Assembly (NCBI GenBank): GCA_000697335.1 | Contig: JNEM01011864.1 | Location: forward strand, 1-24,333 | DNA length: 24,333 nt | Source of the DNA: Conidiobolus incongruus B7586 | Lineage: Eukaryota; Entomophthoromycota; Entomophthoromycetes; Entomophthorales; Conidiobolaceae | Direction of reading: 5' to 3' | Shown: positions 10,340 through 20,544 of the stretch, piece after piece | How positions within the stretch are numbered: position 1 is the first letter of the stretch | Layout: every line of letters begins with the position of its first letter | The notes under the pieces: model-generated | The model's input: only the letters and a program-made list of their open reading frames with translations | Told to the model about the DNA's origin: nothing | The model's database searches: none | Made by a program: the position numbers and the translations under genes

Positions 10340-11340
10340 TATTATTATTTATACTAATGAGATTAATGGCTATAAATTTGAATACTTTAAATTTATAATT
10401 AAATCAACTAATGCAAAAATCTACCTTATATTTAATATTTGAAGATTATTATCTATAAAAACATTTAACTTTGTTTGACAAAAAAGAAAAAAGATGATTT
10501 AATTTAACGAATATATTCAAAAAAAAATAGGAAAGAAAATTTTATAGCAAAAATAAATTTCATCTTATCATTGAATTTTTAAAATAAAAAGAAATATTAA
10601 TAAAATCCTTTACAGCAGAAAAGTTAAATTAAAATCTATATTCTGAGCCAAAAACTTTTTATCTTATATTAAAAAGTTACAAACGAAGTATTCGATCATT
10701 AGTTATTTTAAGGATAATGACTAATTGTTATTGGAAACCTCTTAAGATATTCAATATATTAATAAAATTATTTGAAAATATACTGTATCAACTATATTAC
10801 ATATAATTAAAGGATTTGAATAAATTATTAACATAAATAAAGCAAATTAGAAATATAAAACTATTAATGACTTAAGATGTTAATAAAAAAAATATTTTTT
10901 TATTATTTTAATCACAAACTAAATATAAAAATAGCTACTATTCAAAAAAATTTATTATAATTAATATCATTACAAACAAACTTCGTGAATTATATATTTG
11001 TAATTTAATGTCTTCAGGAACCAAAAAGGATATTCAAGTTTTTGAATAAAATATGAACCATTAAATTATAACCTTGATCATGGTATACAGGCTTTTATAA
11101 TAGGTTATTTTTATTAAAGTTTATTTATTAGTCATCCAATATTAGGAGAATTCTTTATATATATTATAAAATAGCTTAATTTTTGATTTGTTTCAAAATG
11201 CTGTTGTGAAAAAAGCTTTAAAAATAATAATAATATAATCAAAAATAAGTTTCAAACCTTGGAGCTAAAATATAGAAAAACTTTACCAAATTTTTTATTA
11301 AACAATATTATTTTATTTTGTTTTTTGAATACAAAACTAA
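10340..11340 (+). mobile_element. probable decayed MULE-like DNA transposon with FLYWCH remnant
   Basis: Three pieces on the plus strand occur in the order expected for a FLYWCH-plus-MULE transposase. The first (from about 10362) reads INGYKFEYFKF, then STNAKIY and a stretch resembling the Trp/Cys part of a FLYWCH zinc finger with its cysteines lost. The second (about 10783) reads LYQLYYI, like the YQLYTIH motif that follows the first catalytic Asp in these enzymes. The third (about 11073-11172) reads LDHGIQAFIIGY then SLFISHPILGEFF, like the C-terminal TNN..E..H...HPN..F block, followed by LELKYRKTLPN. Stops interrupt every frame, and the spacing is shorter than a full transposase, so it is dead and probably internally deleted. 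Each match alone is weak; the order is what supports the call. Terminal repeats were not found. Confidence 0.45.
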
Positions 11341-12438
11341 ATATATATATATCAAAAAAATATTAAGAGTAAAAATAATAGGGTTAAAATAATCTTGTTA
11401 CAAATCCAAGCAAAGCTTATTTAAAAATCAAAAGAATACTTTTAATATAAGGAATTATTTTTGAAGAATATATAATAGTTATGATTAAATGTATATATAG
11501 ATTAAATAAATATACTTTTAAACGTCCTTAATATTATCCAAAGATGAATTGGGCAAGTAACATTACTAGAAATAAACTTGATTATTTATAAATTAAGCCA
11601 GTCTTCCACGATTAATATTGAGGCTTGCCTCCTTGGGATTTCTGGGCTCTATACTTGATTTAGACAAATGTAGTCCTAAAAAAAGTATTTTTTTTAATCC
11701 AAGAAAATAAAATCATTTAGCCTTAAAAATAACTTGAGTTTATTTTCAACTATCCACAATATATTTTTAAGATTTAATATAAAATTGATGATTTATATTA
11801 ATCCTTAAATATTAAATAAGGAAAATGATAATTGGTTGAGAATTTAAAATTAAACATCAATTAACCAATTAATCTATTTTATCTTTATAGAAAATATATA
11901 TTGAAAAAAGCAATGATTATCATAAAAGCGTTATTTGATATAATAATAATAATAAGAATGAGCAGGAAAGATTAATAGCAATTGATATAAAGATGGTGAT
12001 TATTTTTTGAAATATATAGTTAATATTTTCTTATTAGTAATATCTATTTCATATGTATATTTATTCTATGAACAAAAAATTTTACCAAAATTGATGAAAA
12101 TTGAATAGTTTAGAAAATTAGGATCAGTTTATAACAGGATTCAATTGAATGTTCAGTAATAAATAAAGAATTATAACGGACTTTTTAAATTAATTAAATA
12201 ATGAATCTAATTAATATAAACACTAAGAATATACATTTGAAAAAAAACTTATTTCCTTTTGCTTACTTAAACTGAAAAAGATAGATAAAAATATATGTAT
12301 TTACCGAATCGATTTCAAAATGATAACAAAGATAAAGTTAATAGCCCTAATCAGAGGTAAAAAAAGCAGCACAATTTAGATTTTAAAAAAAATCCTTAAA
12401 ACTTTATTAAAAACTTTATATTCCAATCTAATAACGAT
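11341..12438. other. AT-rich spacer with a short GC-richer patch
   Basis: Mostly featureless A/T-rich sequence. A patch at about 11594-11675 has clearly more G+C and includes the near-palindrome GAGGCTTGCCTC (11620-11631). An inverted pair of CCAAT-type motifs (ATTGGTT 11831-11837, AACCAAT 11863-11869) lies further right. No gene is evident. Confidence 0.5.
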
Positions 12439-14730
12439 CAAATATCTCGGAAATTTTATAGGGATTTAGTTATCGTATTGGATTTCCAATTGAATCGTTA
12501 ACCGAGTTAGATAGATTAGATACTTGGAAAAGGAAATCAATATGAAGATATACGAGTATATGGAAGATGAACTTAATTTTGAACTGCATCAGTTTTATAG
12601 AAAACAAGTTCGACTTGGGTTAAAAGTCGAATTTGCTCAATTTATTTATCATATTATCGTATATTTTTCCACTGCTCCCGAGTCACTCTTTTGGTATCAT
12701 TTCAACAAGAGAGGTAAATATTTTTGTTTGTATTATATATTAAAATTCATTTATAAATATTAATGTTTTAGTATCGAGGATTATTTGGGAGAAATGGGAG
12801 TAAATGATTTAGAAACGATATTTTTTATTATTGAGGTTAAAGATAATTTAGTTGACAAATTCTCATCATCAAAATCATTGAGATTTATTCAAAATTTCTA
12901 ATAATGCTTATTACCAATGATTGCTGTGGCCTATCAATGAACTCTGAGACTGGTTTTATCAAAGAATTTTACCCTAGTCATGAAAGATAATTTGATAATT
13001 ACAATTTGATAAGACTGAATAATATATATACTAAAAAATTAATTATAGTTGGGTTAAAAGAATATTTACCAAATTTAATACTATTTACAAAAATTCAGAT
13101 ACTGTGAAAGATTATAGCGGAGAGAAAATCACTTTTATTTTGCTTACAATTTTATATAATTTATTGCAATTTCTGTTGATAGTATTTTGATTTATTAATT
13201 AGTGGGGTCACCCTCTTATATTTACTCAATCTGTTTGCTATCATGGTCCACATTATTCAAAATTTCATCGAAGTAAAGTCAAAAAGTTTAGCATTCCGTT
13301 GGGAATGTATGAATTGCAGCCAAGAGATTTGTCCTAGATCAAAATTTAAACCTGACTATTAAAATTTGATCCTGTTAAAGAAAATTATGTCCAGTGATTT
13401 CCTTATTGTGGTTTGATAAAACTACAGCTTAAAAGCTTGACTTATTTCGTCCTTTATTCCTTATTTATAACCATATTCATTGGTCTGATTTTCATTTCTG
13501 AGTTAATTTTGACATAATTTTACAATGGTCTATACAAAGACTATAGTTGTTATTCCACCAATTTTATGTGACTGGGTTTCAAGTTCTCTTCATTCAATAT
13601 ATTCAAATATTACTAATATCTTATCATATTCGAAAATCATTCAACGGAATCGAAATACGCTTTTTATCTCACTTAATATGTGCTTATTATGAATTTTTTG
13701 TTGTCATTAGTCCATTTTATTTACAGCTTAGTCCTCTCTGTCATATTGTAAATACTTGATCAAATGAAATAATGATCATCTATTCCGGGTGAATTAATTC
13801 CAAACTCTTGGTAAGGAATGTATGCGTGAGCAAGCATTTTATCCTTTACTAACTGATCAGCTATTGAACCATTTCTTTGAAGCTGAAGCACCATATATGA
13901 TAAAATCTGATTATCGTTGATTAAGTCATTTAAAACAATGGCGAGGAGGAGACAAACATTATGCAGTGTCCACTAAAGATGATGATCAAAATGAAAAATA
14001 ATGATGAAGAGTGCGATACAATTGAAGATAATGACTCTCAGTTCGACTTAGCCTTTGTTCAGAAATCTAAAGTTAAATTCGAATGTGAATATCATGAAAT
14101 GGAACAGTGCGATTTATATGTAGATTACTATGAAATGGCAATTCAGGTATATGAACAGTTGATATTTAATCTAACCTTAATAATTCCCTCCTTAGTATGA
14201 TCATATTGTTTTCTTTGGATCTATTTGGCTCCTTGAACATTTAGCTTATTTAGCAAATAATTGGATTGAATTGAGGACTGACACGATTAAAATTTTATTC
14301 AACCACAAGTAATTGAATTAGCATCTCACAACATATTGATCAGTATTAAAATATATAATAGGCGTACAGTTCCCAAAAGAGTTGAGAATATTGGGGCTTG
14401 GATGGATCATTTGGTATATAATATTGATATAATATCATCATTTATAGATTAGCTTTATTTTCATATAATATTTTAGTATGGTACAGTAGTTAAATCAGCT
14501 CTATTCTAATTTACCAATTCAAATCCTCTCGCTTAATATGTCCCAACATTATCAACTTCCATGCAGGGATTATCTTGCTCTTAATCTGGGAACATTTATA
14601 CTTTTTAAATTTTTTTTACTAATTTATTGTTAGATTATATCCTCCCGTATCGGATACTCTTACTAAATAGGAAACTTTCCTCCTAAAAAAGAAAATGATG
14701 CATCAAAAGGTCAATGACTACATCTCCTAA
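12439..14730 (+). pseudogene. decayed anoctamin/TMEM16 paralogue
   Basis: Successive pieces align in order with the intact gene at 1855-4434: DLVIVLDFQL and FYRKQVRLGLKVEF (12.4-12.65 kb), SETGFIKEFYPSHER (about 12.95 kb), DTVKDYSGEKITFILL (about 13.1 kb), IEVKSKSLAFRWECMN then KFKPDY (about 13.27-13.36 kb), the family motif ENHSTESKY (about 13.64 kb), DYYEMAIQ (about 14.13 kb), NNWIELRTDTIKI (about 14.26 kb), RTVPKRVENIGAWMDHL (about 14.37 kb) and a C-terminal LIWEHLYF. Introns remain recognisable at four of the five equivalent sites (12714-12771, 14147-14195, 14309-14361, 14414-14476). It is therefore a DNA-level duplicate, not a retrocopy. Numerous stops and several frame changes break it, and the first intron no longer joins in frame. 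ENHSTESKY is nearer the general anoctamin form (WENHRTESEY) than the intact gene's RENHDTQTNF, so the duplication may be old. A Leu-rich frame after 14780 might be more of its tail. Confidence 0.88.
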
Positions 14731-15632
14731 ATGAATTCCCATGCAAGTGATGCTGAATTGAGTGACTAGGGATCAGGCTAATTAGGTAGAATGATCAATC
14801 AAGTTGAACGTTTATTGATAAAATATTTGAGAATGAATGAATTGCTAAATAGTCAATTACAAACTCTAAAATTAACAATTTTAAAATCCAAAATCTTAAT
14901 ATGAATTAGTTATTTTACCCAAAAAAATGATTTATTCCATTATTTCAAAGATCTAAAAATAATTTTTAACAATAAAAATCTTAATTTTGAAATCAATTAA
15001 ATCTCAATTTAAAGTTATAAAAAATTGAATCATTAATTTTATTACCAAGTTCATAGTAATGAAATTTAATAATTCAATTATTTAGATTTTTTATAAATAA
15101 AATTTTCAGATTATAACTCCAATTCAAATATTTATTCTATTCAATATTTTATAACTAAATTTAAATTGGATTGGAATGTTTTTTAAAAGAAAAATCTACT
15201 AAATAATAGATATTGTTCAATTTCTCATCAATTAAGTGTTAATGTGTTAAAATATTGATTGCACCTATTAAGCAAAGAGCGTATTATTCTAATCGAGATA
15301 TTTCTTCAATTCTAATTTAATATTAAATACTATGTAGCTATTAAAACTTAATCTATCTTTTTAAATATTCAATTTAATTAAATCAAAGATTATTATTGTG
15401 GAATTTTATAAATCAGTAACATTCTTTTGGAATATTATTCAATTAATTTTAATAATTTAACTTAATAGCGTATTGATGATGATGATTTTAGTTAGACTTT
15501 AATTTTTATCAATATAGTTAATTATAAAATCTATAGTTAAGATTTATGAATTTGTAATTTAGAGGTGAAAAATTATAATAATTGTTGATGAAATAGTGTA
15601 AAAAGTGATCTTGTATATATCAATGAAATTTT
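14731..15632. other. AT-rich spacer between the dead anoctamin copy and the UPRT gene
   Basis: The first 150 bases contain a short frame with a coiled-coil look (RMINQVERLLIKYL, about 14788-14829) that may be the end of the decayed anoctamin copy. The remainder is A/T-rich; its right end should hold the 3' untranslated region of the UPRT gene. Nothing else is recognised. Confidence 0.5.
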
Positions 15633-16513
15633 TTAGTTATCGGTACCGAAATATCTACAACCGAAATCTCCCAATCCTGGGATAATGTACTTATCTTCGT
15701 TGAGACCTTGATCGATGGCAGCTGTCACCAATTTGATCTTGGGGAAAGCTTTCAAAATGGCGTCAATACCCTCAGGACAGCTTACGAGGTTGACAAATAG
15801 GATCTTGTCTTCAGGTACTCCATAGTCGGTTAATACTTCAATGGCTTTAATTGCTGATCCTCCAGTGGCTAGAATTCAGGTTAATGAGAAGAATTTTGAA
15901 TTGATGTAGGGATATTTACCTAACATGGGATCTAATAATAAGCAGTAACGTTGACTGATATCTTGAGGTAATTTAGCATAGTACAACTATTTCAAAGTGA
16001 TTAATATTGAGGATGAATAATAGTTGAAGATTAGTATTACTTTGGGTTGATGGGTTTGTTCGTCCCTCTGAATTAAAATTTTACCAATTCTAACACTTCT
16101 GTAAAAATTTTACATTGTATTAATATTTAATATAATATTATTATATGATGATAATAATATTATTACCTACAACAATCCCTCAACCCTTGTTCCATAGATT
16201 CACCAGCACGCATAATGCTCACACCACAAATCTTTCCTAAGAAAGTCTGACCTTTAAATTCGGAATTAGTTGATGTTACAACACTCTTATCAATAGTTGG
16301 CAAATAGTTCAAAGCTTCTTCAACTAACAGACGGATGATACGATCAGAATAGAATACAAAATCACCTCGACCAGTGCTCTTATCTCTGATAATGGTCATT
16401 AAACTGAGGAGCTGAGGTGTTTGCTCCAATACTATCACTTGCTTAGGAGCTTCGTAACTAGTTTGAGTCATTTTGGCAGGATTAAAATTGGGAAATCTGA
16501 TAGGGAACATCAT
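15633..16513 (-). CDS. FUR1: uracil phosphoribosyltransferase (four exons)
   Basis: The enzyme makes UMP from uracil and PRPP in cytosolic pyrimidine salvage, and in fungi it also activates 5-fluorouracil. My exons are 16513-16167, 16098-16041, 15986-15920 and 15868-15633; introns of 68, 54 and 51 nt are GT..AG and in frame, giving 235 aa against about 216 in yeast Fur1. Family landmarks are FYSDRIIRLLVEEALN (54-69), GVSIMRAGESMEQGLRDCCR (97-116), the PRPP loop LDPMLATGGSA (153-163) and the C-terminal uracil-binding GLGDFG (222-227). All expected catalytic blocks are present. Translation probably begins at one of two tandem ATGs at 16513 and 16510; Met15 (MTQTSYEAP) would give a product closer in length to yeast. 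The gene is divergent from the VFA1-like gene across about 650 bp. Confidence 0.96.
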
Positions 16514-17167
16514 ATTAGTATTTTTTTAATATTACAGTTTTTGTTATTAAAGTTATTATTTAAATATTCCATTTTTTGAAAAAGTTTATGAATTTTATTA
16601 ACTCCTTATACTTATTTATAATATCTTAATAAAACTATAAATTACCTGAATCTATCAATATTCTAATAATAATCAAAGTGTTTACAACAAATTAAGGGAG
16701 ATGGTTCAATTTTATAGGGGTGAATTCAAAATTTTTCAGTAGTGGATCAGAAATGTAATATTAAATTTTAGGTCTAGCCCAAAGTTATTAAAATTTGGGG
16801 AAGGATTTGTGTTGTTTATTTAATTGGGATTTTGATTATTTATATGAGTAGATTTTTAGTATTAATATTGAATTATTCATTGTAAAACTAGGTTTTTACG
16901 AAGATATTTGTCTGAGATTCTTCGATATTAAAGTTTTGATCATTTTAATTCAAACAATTTGTCTTACATATTAATTAATCAATTTTAAATTATTTCTAAT
17001 TCAACCAAAATTTTCAAATTAATTGGCAATTATTTCTTAAAGGTGGATTAATGTAGTTAATTTGAATTTACAATATTTCCCACAATTTCGATTATTCAGA
17101 AAATGGTATAAAATAATCTGACTCAAGTCACCAAATATTCTTTTTTTTATAGATAAAAAATTCAAAA
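16514..17167. other. shared upstream region between the UPRT and VFA1-like genes
   Basis: An A/T-rich divergent intergenic region that must hold both promoters. A canonical-looking intron end lies just before the VFA1-like ATG: CTGAC branch-like site, T8 tract and TAG acceptor, ending at 17152. I see no other gene. Confidence 0.6.
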
Positions 17168-17662
17168 ATGAATTCACCTTTGTCCCTTAACAAATGGGAA
17201 CTCAAGACAACAAAGCAGGATGGTTCGTGCTTCATTTGCTCAAAATTCACAACCGGATGTCTCGTGTTCCAACCCAATCTCGTCGACTGGTTCTTCATAT
17301 GTTTGTCCCATTTGGAAGATCCTGGGTTTGCTAAATTAATTTCCAATATTGATACACCTAAAAATTCGTCGGAATTAAAAGCTGGTGGCAGTAGCAAAAG
17401 TACATAGACTGAAAATACCAAGAAAGAGGATAAAGACAAAAACAAAGAAACTGAAAATGAAACCGAGTCAGAAGACTCTAAACCTCCCGCTAAGACTACA
17501 CCACCACCGCAAGCACCAGCCAAACCCCAACCTAAAATTTACCAACTTCATAGGAATATTCTATACCTGAGGGAGAACCAACTAAAACAAAAGAAGCAGC
17601 AAGAGAAATTGAGATCTACAGCTATGAAATTTCCAAATGCTCCAAACCACAAATTAAAATGA
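17168..17662 (+). CDS. VFA1: VFA1-like Vps4-associated protein, interrupted by an in-frame TAG
   Basis: Vfa1 binds the MIT domain of the ESCRT disassembly ATPase Vps4 and stimulates it at endosomes. The N-terminal zinc-binding part is clear: CFIC (21-24), TTGCL, DWFFICLSHLEDPGF (40-54), with C21, C24, C45 and H48 as likely ligands. A charged Lys/Glu linker and a Pro/Ala-rich stretch follow, then a basic helix ending in a FP-x-x-P motif (KIYQLHRNILYLRENQ at 123-138 and KFPNAP at 154-159), the arrangement of the family's Vps4-binding C-terminus. The frame runs 164 codons but codon 80 (17405-17407) is TAG, between the two conserved halves. No intron of normal size removes it without losing conserved sequence. 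It may be a recent nonsense allele, a sequencing error or read-through. A start further up (ATG 17103, intron 17106-17152) is also possible in frame. It is convergent with the next gene, 95 bp apart. Confidence 0.75.
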
Positions 17663-17714
17663 ATTTTAGATTTTTTTAGTGATAAAATTAATAAGGAAAA
17701 ATAAATAAGTTTGA

Positions 17715-17720
17715 AATAAA
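17715..17720 (+). promoter_or_regulatory. candidate polyadenylation signal of the VFA1-like gene
   Basis: AATAAA lies about 50 nt after the stop codon, inside the 95-bp gap between the two convergent genes. The position fits, but the A/T-rich context weakens it. Confidence 0.35.
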
Positions 17721-17757
17721 TACTAATTTAATGATTTACAGGATTTATCAATTTAAT

Positions 17758-19236
17758 TCATTGCCGATTATAAGGGGGTATACCTAAATAGTATTTGACC
17801 AATTCTTCAATCCACTGATTATCAGGTGGCTGTAATTGAGCAATTGGAAATTGTTGAACATAGCCTTTAGGGATGATAGCTTGACATCGATTAACTCTCA
17901 TACTCAATTCGATGGGATAACTAAACCTTTCTTGGGCAATGCCTTTCGAGATTGGTTCAGTGTCTTCGAAATCTAGCCAGTTGTCATCCAACAATTTCAC
18001 TAAGGGTCGAATGTCATTTGTATGTTTAAAATAATTGATCATAGATATAACATTGGCAACAAAATGCGCTTGGTAATCAAATAGCGGAATCAGGGTAGTG
18101 AGTTTCACAATACCAATGATCATATAAGTAGGATTGAATTTGTAAATTGTTCTCATTAACAGATTCTTAATCTTGTCTCTGGATTCCATTATCCTTGAGT
18201 TCGTGGGAGTGAGTAAATCGTCCGATTTGTTCCCCTTTAAGGTAACTAACTCGTGATCGTATCCTGTGGCCGCGATGACGTAATCGGGAATTGGGACACT
18301 CGTACCATCTTCTAAGATGATGGAATCGTTTTCGGAGCTTTGATCGCTTAAATCAATCTGGAATGCATCGATAGGCGGTACGAAATTTGGAGGCTGATCG
18401 GGATTGTTTGAGGGGTATCGAATTCCCAATTCGCCAAATTTTGGAACGACTATTGGTCTTGAAGATTGGGTGACAGATCTTGCGCAGTAACTCAATTCTT
18501 GAACGATGTTCATTGCACTGGGGCCTTTTCCAACCACGATGACGTCTCTACCCTTGAAATCTTCGGGACGGCGATAGAATCTGGAGTGTAGCAAGCGATT
18601 AGGATACTTTTGTTGGAAGTCTGCAAGATTTTTCCAATTTGGAATGATATCAACATTGTGGTGACCCGTACAATCTATAACACAATCGAAATAATCCACA
18701 CTCTCAGTCCTCTCAATCCTGTTGAACGATGTGACTTGCCACTGGTTCTTCTCTCGAAGATACTTAACACTCTTGACTTCAGTATTAAACTTCACGAACC
18801 GATCCAAACAGTCACTGTCGACAATTGATTGCAAATAATTTCTAATGACTGTTCTCTTTGGAAACACTTCATCACTTTCAATCTCTTTCAAATCATTAAT
18901 TGTCATCAACTTCCCGGGAATATTAGTAGTCAATTGATCATACATAGGTGTAGTCAACTTTTCACCATTTTCATAACTCTTGAAATTACTTAGGGTCACA
19001 TCGTCGTCATAATTCCAAATTCCTATCATTTTGTTTCGAAGTTCAAAACATTTTACATTGATTTGATTTTTTCCCTTATTGATTTTTATCAAGTTACGTA
19101 AGGTGACTATACCGCTCGCGCCTCCTCCTATTACTAAAATGGAATTGATTTCAGAGGGAAATTTATTGTGAAATAGAGTGGTTAGGTTTGATACTTCATC
19201 GTTTTGGGTATTGGCAATCGGATTTAATTGAACCAT
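17758..19236 (-). CDS. FMO-type flavin monooxygenase, copy 1 (intronless)
   Basis: Enzymes of this class use FAD, NADPH and O2 to oxygenate nucleophilic N or S atoms, or to hydroxylate small substrates. The 492-aa product has the N-terminal FAD-binding Rossmann motif SILVIGGGASGIVTL (32-46), the conserved GIWNY (72-76), a degenerate FMO-type stretch LLHSRFYRRPEDF (215-227), the NADPH-binding motif VIVVGKGPSAMN (232-243) and the ATGYD motif (323-327) that ends the second nucleotide-binding region. Length fits the family (about 430-550 aa). The substrate cannot be told from sequence. The gene is a single exon, unlike its neighbours, with A at -3 of the ATG. It forms a tandem pair with the gene at 20545-22029; the two proteins align end to end with very few gaps, start MVQ and end in NRQ. 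Confidence 0.92.
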   Translation of the reverse strand: MVQLNPIANTQNDEVSNLTTLFHNKFPSEINSILVIGGGASGIVTLRNLIKINKGKNQINVKCFELRNKMIGIWNYDDDVTLSNFKSYENGEKLTTPMYDQLTTNIPGKLMTINDLKEIESDEVFPKRTVIRNYLQSIVDSDCLDRFVKFNTEVKSVKYLREKNQWQVTSFNRIERTESVDYFDCVIDCTGHHNVDIIPNWKNLADFQQKYPNRLLHSRFYRRPEDFKGRDVIVVGKGPSAMNIVQELSYCARSVTQSSRPIVVPKFGELGIRYPSNNPDQPPNFVPPIDAFQIDLSDQSSENDSIILEDGTSVPIPDYVIAATGYDHELVTLKGNKSDDLLTPTNSRIMESRDKIKNLLMRTIYKFNPTYMIIGIVKLTTLIPLFDYQAHFVANVISMINYFKHTNDIRPLVKLLDDNWLDFEDTEPISKGIAQERFSYPIELSMRVNRCQAIIPKGYVQQFPIAQLQPPDNQWIEELVKYYLGIPPYNRQ

Positions 19237-20544
19237 TTTTCAATTTTAAAAAGATGAATTAGTTTAATTAGGACTATTAATCTTATATAATTTTAGATAC
19301 AGAAACTGCCAAATTATGGTTTATGATAGTCATTTGATTAAATATGGCATTAATTACTCAATTCTTACAATTCATTTTTATAAGTTTGGATAATTGGATA
19401 AATTATAATGCGTTATTTATTAGAAAACTTGTATTTTGTTATGAATAGATTTGATAATTCAAGGTAATTTAAAAAGTTATATTTTTAGATTATTTTATTT
19501 ATGTATATTATCATATATTATTTAAATATTAAATATTTAATTCATTGAAATGTAAAACAATTCAATTTCGAGTTAATTGAATTTCAATGATGGATTGCAT
19601 CACTTTTGATAATTTTAGTGGATCTTATAGAAATTGAAACGAATTGTAACTAAAATTAAATTTCAATTGAATAATAGAGATTAATGTAGTTTTAATTAAA
19701 TTATTATATTTTGAATTGGGTGATGAATTATTATAATATTTGTTTGTTGATATGACTATCACATTTTTATCGTAAAAATATAAAACCGAAAATTGAAGAA
19801 ATATTGAATTTGAGACTTACTCAATATTGATATTTTGATTACTTGAAATTTGAATCAAGATATTCCAAATATCAAACAAATGTAATCTATATTGCTTTAA
19901 TACTTTTATAATGTATAGCTTCAATCTAAGGACATGAGTATATATTCGTTTTAAGCTTATTAAAATAGAAGTAGTAATTTTTTAGATAAACAAAAATTAA
20001 AATATATAATGATGTATATATTGCTTTTTAATTTCACCATTATATTAATAAATATTTATTATAAACTTGGTGAATTTTGGAATTTTTGAAAATGAGAAAA
20101 TTTTAGATAAATTATTCAATTATATTGTTTATTATATATTTTTATAGAATAACTTCTTTAATAGTATAGAAAATGAGAGATCTAACACATTTTTTTTCAA
20201 TGTTACATCAAGTCAATATTCAAAGAAATAATTAATTTGTATTTTGGCAATTATTAATTTCAATATTTTTAGGTAATTATATGTCAGTGAACTTTAGTTC
20301 TAAGTATTATGGTGTCTCAAATTTATTTAGATCAATCAATTGTAAATATTTATATTTACATAAATGAAATTAGTAGGAATTGTTTGCAAAATATTTTATG
20401 TTTAAGATATATTACAAATTACTTTGAAATTTGAAATGAATTTCATAAAATATTATTGATATGTTGAATTTGGGATCAATTAAGTTTTGAATCAATAATT
20501 AAGTTGGTGTAAGCAATATTCAATACACAAAATAATCAATTGGT
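19237..20544. other. AT-rich spacer between the two FMO-like genes
   Basis: It should contain the promoter of copy 1 and the 3' region of copy 2. The bases just upstream of both start codons are alike (AATTGAAAA, one base, then ATGGT), consistent with common descent of the two genes. I find no gene or element in the spacer. Confidence 0.6.
19282..19289 (-). promoter_or_regulatory. candidate TATA box of FMO copy 1
   Basis: TATATAAG on the minus strand lies about 46 nt upstream of the ATG at 19236. Support is position and consensus only. Confidence 0.3.

Noticed and set aside
17128-17570. Minus-strand frame at 17128-17523 and an alternative plus frame at 17385-17570
   Set aside because: Both overlap the VFA1-like gene in other frames. 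The conserved zinc-binding and C-terminal motifs are only in the 17168 frame.
12439-17662. An alternative genetic code reading TAA/TAG as sense, to explain stops in the dead anoctamin copy and the VFA1-like gene
   Set aside because: The anoctamin, NF-YB, UPRT and FMO genes read fully with the standard code and end at normal stops at expected family lengths, and the dead copy also has frame changes.
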